Shown: positions 59,004 to 64,000 of the stretch, in pieces
Layout of the letters: every line of letters starts with the position of its first letter
Numbering within the stretch: the stretch's first letter is position 1
Notes under the pieces: generated by a model
The model's database searches: none
The model's input: the letters and a program-made list of their open reading frames with translations, nothing else
Told to the model about the DNA's origin: nothing
Made by a program: the position numbers and the translations under genes
Source: Chitinophaga vietnamensis
GTDB lineage: Bacteria > Bacteroidota > Bacteroidia > Chitinophagales > Chitinophagaceae
NCBI RefSeq assembly: GCF_902167635.1
Contig: NZ_CABHMS010000002.1
Location: 682,001 to 746,000 of the forward strand
Length of the DNA: 64,000 nucleotides
Direction: 5' to 3'

Positions 59004-59744
59004 TCATAATATACTATTCTTAAAAGGATACCGCTCCAGTGTATTCCTTAACTTTTTATCATTAGCAATACCTGCGATAGCCCGCAGGTGTTTTTCGTGA
59101 TGGAGGTCGGTGCCGGTGAGATCGATCAGGCCTGCAGCTAGTAGCTTGTCGGCGGCTTGCTGGATATGCTTGCCATAGTAGCCGGTGGGGGATAGCAGGT
59201 TCATTTGCAGCAATACGCCGCGGTCTTTGATGGTGCGGTAGGCTTCAAAGTCTTTATGATAGTAGGCATAACGTTCAGGATGGGCCAGCACTGGCTGGTA
59301 GCCGGCGGCCTGTAATTCAAACAGCCATTGGAAAAATTGTGGAGGTGGTACCATAAAGGATATTTCCACTAACACATAGTTGCCGCTGATGGTGAGCAGC
59401 GGTGATTTCATCACCTGCTCGAAGGCTTCATCCATATAATATTCTGCGGCGTAGTGGAAGGGGAGATGTATGCCGGCAGCCACCAATGCCTGGCTAAGCG
59501 CGCGGTAGGGAGCTTCCAGGGTGTCGGTGGAGTTGGGATAGCGATCCATCATGATATGCGGCGTGGTGATGATCTTGCTGATGCCCATGGCTTGCAGTTG
59601 TGCAATATAGCCGATGGCGGTGTTGGTGTCGGGCACGCCATCATCCACGCCTGGTACCAGGTGCGAATGAATGTCTGTTGCCATAAAAGCAAGTAATGAT
59701 GCTGGTATTACTGATTCACTTCTTTTCTTTCTGAAAAAAAACAT
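59004..59744 (-). CDS. PHP-type protein-tyrosine phosphatase (CpsB/YwqE family)
   Basis: The 246-residue protein has the PHP metal motif TDIHSHLVPGVDDGV, then ITTPH, and HPERYAYY plus GTDLHHEK at the end. These signatures belong to the manganese-dependent phosphatases that dephosphorylate BY-kinases. It should counter the Wzc kinase at 40076 and so regulate polymer export. It lies at the end of the locus in convergent orientation. The start is ATG 59744 rather than a TTG at 59771. Confidence 0.92.
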   Translation of the reverse strand: MFFFRKKRSESVIPASLLAFMATDIHSHLVPGVDDGVPDTNTAIGYIAQLQAMGISKIITTPHIMMDRYPNSTDTLEAPYRALSQALVAAGIHLPFHYAAEYYMDEAFEQVMKSPLLTISGNYVLVEISFMVPPPQFFQWLFELQAAGYQPVLAHPERYAYYHKDFEAYRTIKDRGVLLQMNLLSPTGYYGKHIQQAADKLLAAGLIDLTGTDLHHEKHLRAIAGIANDKKLRNTLERYPFKNSIL

Positions 59745-59787
59745 AGCAGGCTTCTCAATAAAAATGAACAAATAATATCGTCCCGCT

Positions 59788-60261
59788 TTATATCAGAATT
59801 AGTGCCACAATTTCTTCCAGGAACTGTTGATCGGTGTGATCAAAATGATTCAGCAGCTCGCTGTCTACATCCAGTATGGCTTTCACTTCGCCGTTGCGTA
59901 TCAGGGGTACTACGATTTCGGAGCGAGAGAGGCTGCTGCACGCGATGTGACCGGGAAATGCTTCAACATCCGGTACAATGAGCGTGGCGGCTTGTTGCCA
60001 GCTGGCGCCGCATACGCCGCGTCCCTTACGGATACGGGTACACGCTACGGGGCCTTGGAAAGGGCCGAGCACCAGTTCCTCGCCCTTGACGAGGTAGAAG
60101 CCTGTCCACAGCCAATTGAATTGTTCTTTCAGCGCTGCGGTGATATTGGCCAGGTTGGCCACCAGATCAGGCTCTCCCTCGATCAGTCCTTTGATCTGCG
60201 GGATGAGGGAACGGTATTGCGTTGCTTTGTCGCCTTCGATGATTTGTAAGTCTTCTGCCAT
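59788..60261 (-). CDS. msrC: Free methionine-R-sulfoxide reductase (GAF-domain fRMsr)
   Basis: The 157-residue GAF-domain protein has the fRMsr signature: WTGFYLVKG and GPFQGPVACTRI, followed by GRGVCGASW and GHIACSSLSRSEIVVP. Cysteines 74, 84 and 108 have the same spacing as C84/C94/C118 of the E. coli enzyme. It reduces free methionine-(R)-sulfoxide using thioredoxin. It is a stand-alone gene; the 215 bp upstream holds nothing that I recognise other than the idi promoter. Confidence 0.93.
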   Translation of the reverse strand: MAEDLQIIEGDKATQYRSLIPQIKGLIEGEPDLVANLANITAALKEQFNWLWTGFYLVKGEELVLGPFQGPVACTRIRKGRGVCGASWQQAATLIVPDVEAFPGHIACSSLSRSEIVVPLIRNGEVKAILDVDSELLNHFDHTDQQFLEEIVALILI

Positions 60262-60462
60262 TTTACAAAAATCCGAAAATTCCTACATCCGAAAATCAGA
60301 AAATGAATAATAATTTCCTGATTTTTCAGTTATTATTGTATATTTATTCAGTGACCATTAAAGCATGGAGTAACCATTCAAACGTACAGCCGGTGTGTTT
60401 TTACTAGCCCTTTTCTTTCAACTGAAATGACAAACTGCTGATCGCTAACAGTTTTTAAAAAG

Positions 60463-60470
60463 TATCTTTG
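60463..60470 (+). promoter_or_regulatory. Candidate -7 element for idi
   Basis: TATCTTTG fits TAnnTTTG and ends 7 bp before the idi ATG at 60478, so the transcript could be nearly leaderless. A -33 TTTG at the usual distance is missing. Confidence 0.4.
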
Positions 60471-60477
60471 CTTTGCT

Positions 60478-61017
60478 ATGAAACATCCTGAAGTCATCCT
60501 GGTGAACGAATACGATGAGGAAGTGGGTACAATGGAAAAGATGGAAGCCCATTATAAGGGCATGCTCCATCGGGCATTTTCTGTTTTTATAATCAACGAT
60601 GCGGGCGATTGGCTGCTGCAACAGCGTGCGCTCGACAAATACCATTCCGGCGGATTATGGACCAATGCCTGCTGCAGTCATCCGCTTCCGGGTGAAACTA
60701 CTGTCGCAGGCGCTCACCGGCGCTTACACGAAGAGCTGGGTTTTGATTGTCAACTGGAAGAAATCTTTTCTTTTACTTACAAAACCGTATTCAATAATGG
60801 CCTCACCGAACACGAATATGATCACGTGTTCCTTGGTGTTTACAACGGAGCAATATTTCCCGATAAGGGAGAAGTTAATGATTACAGATATCTGTCTGCC
60901 AACCAGGTTCTGTCGTTAATAGAGCAGGAGCCGGACAGCTTTACCAGCTGGTTCCATCTGGCATTGCCAATGGTTTTGCAACATCTCAAAAGTTCCATGA
61001 GCGAAGCAAAAGTGTAA
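60478..61017 (+). CDS. idi: Isopentenyl-diphosphate delta-isomerase (type I)
   Basis: The 179-residue Nudix protein carries the IDI motifs WTNACCSHPLPGE (catalytic Cys and metal His) and AHRRLHEELGFD (Nudix box), and the second acidic site in TEHEYDHVFLG. It converts IPP to DMAPP. It is followed 243 bp later by a terpene synthase gene, suggesting precursor supply for a terpene. Confidence 0.94.
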   Translation: MKHPEVILVNEYDEEVGTMEKMEAHYKGMLHRAFSVFIINDAGDWLLQQRALDKYHSGGLWTNACCSHPLPGETTVAGAHRRLHEELGFDCQLEEIFSFTYKTVFNNGLTEHEYDHVFLGVYNGAIFPDKGEVNDYRYLSANQVLSLIEQEPDSFTSWFHLALPMVLQHLKSSMSEAKV

Positions 61018-61148
61018 CAGGTATTGTCTAATATCAGTTAGCCAGAAAGCACGCCACCGGCGTCCAGTATTGTTATGCCAACGTACTGCCTGCATAATTT
61101 TAGCTATATCGTTTTACTGTTAACCGGCTCACAACGGCCACCTTGAGG

Positions 61149-61205
61149 CTACAGGTCTTCCTATGCCTGTAGCAAACTATCCTAGCGGCCACGCCCAAGG
61201 GCGTG
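61149..61205 (+). other. Two short hairpins upstream of the terpene synthase gene
   Basis: CTACAGG (61149-61155) pairs with CCTGTAG (61166-61172), and CACGCCC (61190-61196) pairs with GGGCGTG (61199-61205). Both lie 55-110 bp before the terpene synthase ATG. They could fold in its leader or end the idi transcript, but there is no T run and no known riboswitch motif. Confidence 0.4.
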
Positions 61206-61260
61206 ATGGGCATCCTGTGCATTTTCTGAAACCCGAATAGTAAACGTAAAACACTGACAC

Positions 61261-62235
61261 ATGAACACTATCCAAATCCCCAGGATCAAGTATCCGTTTC
61301 CTTCCCGTCTGAACCTCCATGTAAGCGCCGCACAACAACACATCACCGCATGGGTACAGGAGTATGGCCTTATCACTGATGAAAGGGCGCTCGCCCGTTT
61401 CGAGAGGGGCCGCTTCGCCTGGCTGGCTGCCCGCGCATTCCCGGATGCGGCACTCGATGAACTATGCCTGATCGCCGACTTCAACACCTGGCTCTTCATC
61501 CTCGATGATCAATGTGATGAAGCCCCCACCGGCAAACAAGCAGCCTATCTGCGCAGTATTATGGCCGGCCTGATGGACATCCTCCATCAGAACAAAATCG
61601 TGACCCTTGCCAACGGCGGCCCGTTGCCAGCGGCCCTCAGCAGCATCTGGGAACGTATGCGCGCCATCAGCACACCCGCATGGCGGCTCCGTTTCATCAG
61701 AAGCATGCAGGACTATTTCGACTCCTGCCTCTGGGAGGCCGACAACCGCGAAGCCCGCATCATCCCGTCTGTAGCCGATTACGTACGCATGCGCCCCTAT
61801 ACCGGCGCACTCTTCGCTGATGTGGAAGCCATCGACATCATCGAAAAGATCTACCTGCCCGACTCTCTCCTTCAACATGCCCTGCTCAAACGCCTCATGC
61901 TCGCCTGTAATAATATCGTATGCTGGGCCAATGATATCTTCTCCTGCCAGAAAGAATCTGCACAAGGCGATGTACATAACCTCGTACTTGTATTGCAACA
62001 CGAGCAACAGCTGTCGCTGCAGGATGCGCTGTTTGAAGCCGCACGTATGCACAACGAAGAAGTAGCCATTTTCGCTGCGCTCGAAAAATTGCTGCCACTC
62101 ACCAACACCGAACTGGACTATGAAATGCTGAGATATGTTTCCGTACTTCGTTCATGGATCACCGGTAACTACGACTGGAGCGTGCTCGACACCGGCAGAT
62201 ATGGTATGATGGTTAAACAGCCTGCGGCCGTTTAA
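61261..62235 (+). CDS. Class I terpene synthase
   Basis: The 324-residue protein is a bacterial-type class I terpene cyclase. The aspartate-rich motif is DDQCDE (D82, D83, D86), and the NSE triad is NDIFSCQKE (N224, S228, E232). It matches the sesquiterpene/diterpene cyclase size and layout, with VWANDIFS-like context. It should use a prenyl diphosphate (C15 or C20) and three Mg2+ ions to form a cyclic hydrocarbon or alcohol; the product cannot be predicted. No P450 or prenyltransferase gene is adjacent in the window. Confidence 0.92.
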   Translation: MNTIQIPRIKYPFPSRLNLHVSAAQQHITAWVQEYGLITDERALARFERGRFAWLAARAFPDAALDELCLIADFNTWLFILDDQCDEAPTGKQAAYLRSIMAGLMDILHQNKIVTLANGGPLPAALSSIWERMRAISTPAWRLRFIRSMQDYFDSCLWEADNREARIIPSVADYVRMRPYTGALFADVEAIDIIEKIYLPDSLLQHALLKRLMLACNNIVCWANDIFSCQKESAQGDVHNLVLVLQHEQQLSLQDALFEAARMHNEEVAIFAALEKLLPLTNTELDYEMLRYVSVLRSWITGNYDWSVLDTGRYGMMVKQPAAV

Positions 62236-62240
62236 CGGCG

Positions 62241-62330
62241 AATTACGAATTACGAATTAAGAATTACGGATTTGTGGAGATCATTTGATCTCCGCACAAA
62301 TCCGTAATTCTTAATTCGTAATTCGTAATT
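62241..62330. terminator. Long inverted repeat between convergent genes
   Basis: Arms of about 43 bp built from AATTACGAATTACG-like units pair with almost no mismatch around a TT centre. The element lies between the terpene synthase stop and the minus-strand channel gene, so it is probably a bidirectional terminator. Confidence 0.85.
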
Positions 62331-62341
62331 TTTCAATAAAT

Positions 62342-63052
62342 TTAATGTGATTTGTCCCCCACATGTACCGCGCGAAGTGTGTTCCGTTTCTTGATCTTTA
62401 TCCTGAAATGGTTGATCACCGTCAACAATGGGATAGAGAAGTAGCTCAGGTACTGATATGTAATGTTGTCGGGAAAAAGAAAATAGACCATTGCTATACA
62501 GGTGAAACCCGTAGCCATTGTCATGAAACCATATTTATACTTCTGATACAGTAGTTCTTTTTCTGTATGATGACCCGCAATGGTCAGCGCCGGATTTTTC
62601 TGGAAGATATAGTAAGATATCCAGAAAAGCCCTGCCAGACAGCCACCCAGGTCAGACAGATAGATGAACAACGGTAAAATGAAATGCGGCGTAACGTGTA
62701 TAACGCCCGAAGCCGAAAAAGGAAAGGCAACGATAAAGAACAGAAAGAAGAGGTTGCGGTGTATCAACCCTTCATCATAGTGTTGCAGAAAACGACAAAT
62801 TTGCAGATGGCGTTTCCAGAAGTTGCCAATAAAAAAGAAGCTGGCCGCAAATGTGAAAAATTCAATCATAGTAGGCCGCAGATACGTCATATAATCTTTA
62901 ATAGGCGTATTGTCCGGGATGTGGGGCAGCTTGATTTCGATGATCAATAAGGTGATAGCAATAGCAAATACCGCATCACTGAAGAGGATTAACCGCTCCA
63001 GCTCAAATTCACGGTGTTCAGGTTTAGGTTCCTTGATAACAGACATTGACAT
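62342..63052 (-). CDS. TMEM175-like potassium channel family protein (DUF1211)
   Basis: The 236-residue protein has six hydrophobic segments and the signature RLILFSDAVFAIAITLL near residue 22, the FSD motif of TMEM175 channels. Bacterial members conduct K+ as tetramers of 6-helix subunits. The remaining helices (FFTFAASFFFIGNFW and others) fit the family. Confidence 0.9.
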   Translation of the reverse strand: MSMSVIKEPKPEHREFELERLILFSDAVFAIAITLLIIEIKLPHIPDNTPIKDYMTYLRPTMIEFFTFAASFFFIGNFWKRHLQICRFLQHYDEGLIHRNLFFLFFIVAFPFSASGVIHVTPHFILPLFIYLSDLGGCLAGLFWISYYIFQKNPALTIAGHHTEKELLYQKYKYGFMTMATGFTCIAMVYFLFPDNITYQYLSYFSIPLLTVINHFRIKIKKRNTLRAVHVGDKSH

Positions 63053-63197
63053 AATAGGCGTAATAGCGTTTTAGCAGATAGCAATATACGAACTAATAGG
63101 AAAAGCAGAAAGCTGATCATCCACAGCCATTTACAACTTTTTCCTTGATTTGTTGTTAAGTATCTGTCAATCATCATATACTTTCAAAGTAACAAGT

Positions 63198-64000
63198 ATG
63201 CGTTGTATCCATTTGCTGTTAAGTATGCTTTCTCTGTCAGGATTCCAGGCTGTTCACGCGCAGGCAGACACAACGCAGCAGGGGCCTTTTGCTTTCAACC
63301 TGAACGATTGTATCCAGTACGGCCTCGCCCATCATCATGATGTGGTAAACGCCCATCTCGATACCAGATTTTCGGAAGAACAAGTGAAAGAGGCCACTGG
63401 CAAGCTGTTGCCGCATGCCGTGATCACCGGCGGATTTAACGATAACCTGAAACTCGCCACCTCCCTGATCCCCGACATCGCCAGCGGCAACTATGATAAA
63501 AAGATCCCCGTGCAGTTTGGTACCCGTTTCTCTTCCAACGTATTGGGACAAGCCAATCAAACCATCTTCAACAGCGATTATTTCCTCGGCCTCAAAGCCG
63601 CCAGGGTATATACCGGCCTCGCCGAAAAATCGTATACCCGTACCGCTATCGATACCCGCGTAGCCATTACCAAGGCCTATTACGCCGTGCTCACCAGCCA
63701 GGAAAATATCCGCCTGTCGCAAGCCAATCTTGCCCAGCTCAGAAAAACACTGGAAGATACGAAGTCGCGCTACGATGCCGGCGTAGCCGAACGCGTGGAT
63801 GTAGACCGCATCACCGTCTCCTATAATAATATCCTTACCCAGACAGAAAACCAGATCCGCCTTCTCGTATATACGGTACAGTTACTCAAGTTCCAGATGG
63901 GCATGCCGCAGGAAAGCCAGCTTACGCTCCGCGAAACCGTAAAGGACATCCCCCTGGAATCCTTTGTCACAGACACTTCCAACTACCGCGTGGAAGACCG
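63198..64000 (+). CDS. TolC-family outer-membrane efflux protein (N-terminal part, partial)
   Basis: An open frame of 267 codons runs off the right edge without a stop. It starts with a signal peptide (about 1-22, AVHAQ), then FNLNDCIQYGLAHHHDV and long helical stretches (TRVAITKAYYAVLTSQENIRLSQANLAQLRKTLEDTKSRYDAG), typical of TolC/OprM proteins. It forms the outer-membrane channel of an efflux pump. The pump partners are presumably beyond the window. Confidence 0.9.
   Translation, partial: MRCIHLLLSMLSLSGFQAVHAQADTTQQGPFAFNLNDCIQYGLAHHHDVVNAHLDTRFSEEQVKEATGKLLPHAVITGGFNDNLKLATSLIPDIASGNYDKKIPVQFGTRFSSNVLGQANQTIFNSDYFLGLKAARVYTGLAEKSYTRTAIDTRVAITKAYYAVLTSQENIRLSQANLAQLRKTLEDTKSRYDAGVAERVDVDRITVSYNNILTQTENQIRLLVYTVQLLKFQMGMPQESQLTLRETVKDIPLESFVTDTSNYRVED

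Noticed and set aside
63198-64000. Truncated or broken TolC-like gene
   Set aside because: The frame has no internal stop and simply runs into the window edge, so it is partial only because of the window.

Overview
The window is a 64 kb chromosomal segment from a member of the Bacteroidota, most likely a Chitinophagaceae such as Chitinophaga. The supporting features are a SusC/SusD pair with an ECF sigma factor and FecR anti-sigma factor, a type IX secretion protein with SprB-like repeats and a gliding-type C-terminal domain, LytTR signalling, DUF1080 proteins, TAnnTTTG-type promoter motifs and near-absence of Shine-Dalgarno sites. No rRNA, tRNA, CRISPR array, integrase or transposase was seen.

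Region 1 (1-6164): the end of an unidentified gene, a large secreted HEAT-repeat protein with two DUF1080 domains, an MtfA-like M90 peptidase and an exported M28 peptidase. Region 2 (6305-25439) is the most interesting part. A complete trans-4-hydroxyproline catabolic operon (Pyr4H2C deaminase, alpha-ketoglutarate semialdehyde dehydrogenase, two-cysteine hydroxyproline epimerase, D-hydroxyproline oxidase) runs with a 24-bp gap into an ECF sigma gene. FecR, an STN-containing SusC, SusD, a GH2 beta-galactosidase, a YgjK-like GH63 alpha-glucosidase and a kinase/phospho-lyase fusion resembling human HYKK plus PHYKPL follow. Collagen is the known material carrying both hydroxyproline and Glc-alpha-1,2-Gal-beta-hydroxylysine. 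My inference is that this is one regulated locus for using collagen-derived amino acids and glycosyl-hydroxylysine. rpiA and a KgtP-like 2-oxoglutarate symporter follow.

Region 3 (27697-36390): a cold-shock protein, a LytTR response regulator with a TPR histidine kinase, two small peptides (one with a leader-like N-terminus seen in Bacteroidota RiPP precursors), a PIF1-like helicase and the lutABC lactate-oxidation operon. Region 4 (36391-59744): a Wzx/Wzy-type exopolysaccharide locus. It holds a CapD-like dehydratase, Wza, Wzc, TviB and TviC (UDP-GalNAcA supply), acyltransferases, Wzx, an ATP-grasp enzyme, Wzy, three GT4 glycosyltransferases, a PaaK/CapK-like protein, a beta-helix protein, a WbpV-like epimerase, a WecA-like initiating transferase and a NeuD/PglD-like acetyltransferase. 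A T9SS SprB-repeat protein follows, then a convergent CpsB-type tyrosine phosphatase.

Region 5 (59788-64000): free methionine-R-sulfoxide reductase, idi, a class I terpene synthase, a TMEM175-like channel and the start of a TolC-family efflux protein that runs off the window.

The intergenic regions carry several classes of long inverted repeats. A 31-bp perfect-arm palindrome occurs five times. GGATTA/CAGGATT-type repeats form 67-90 bp arms at three loci, and two of these loci enclose the 31-bp palindrome. One repeat supplies the 3-prime end of the ECF sigma coding sequence.
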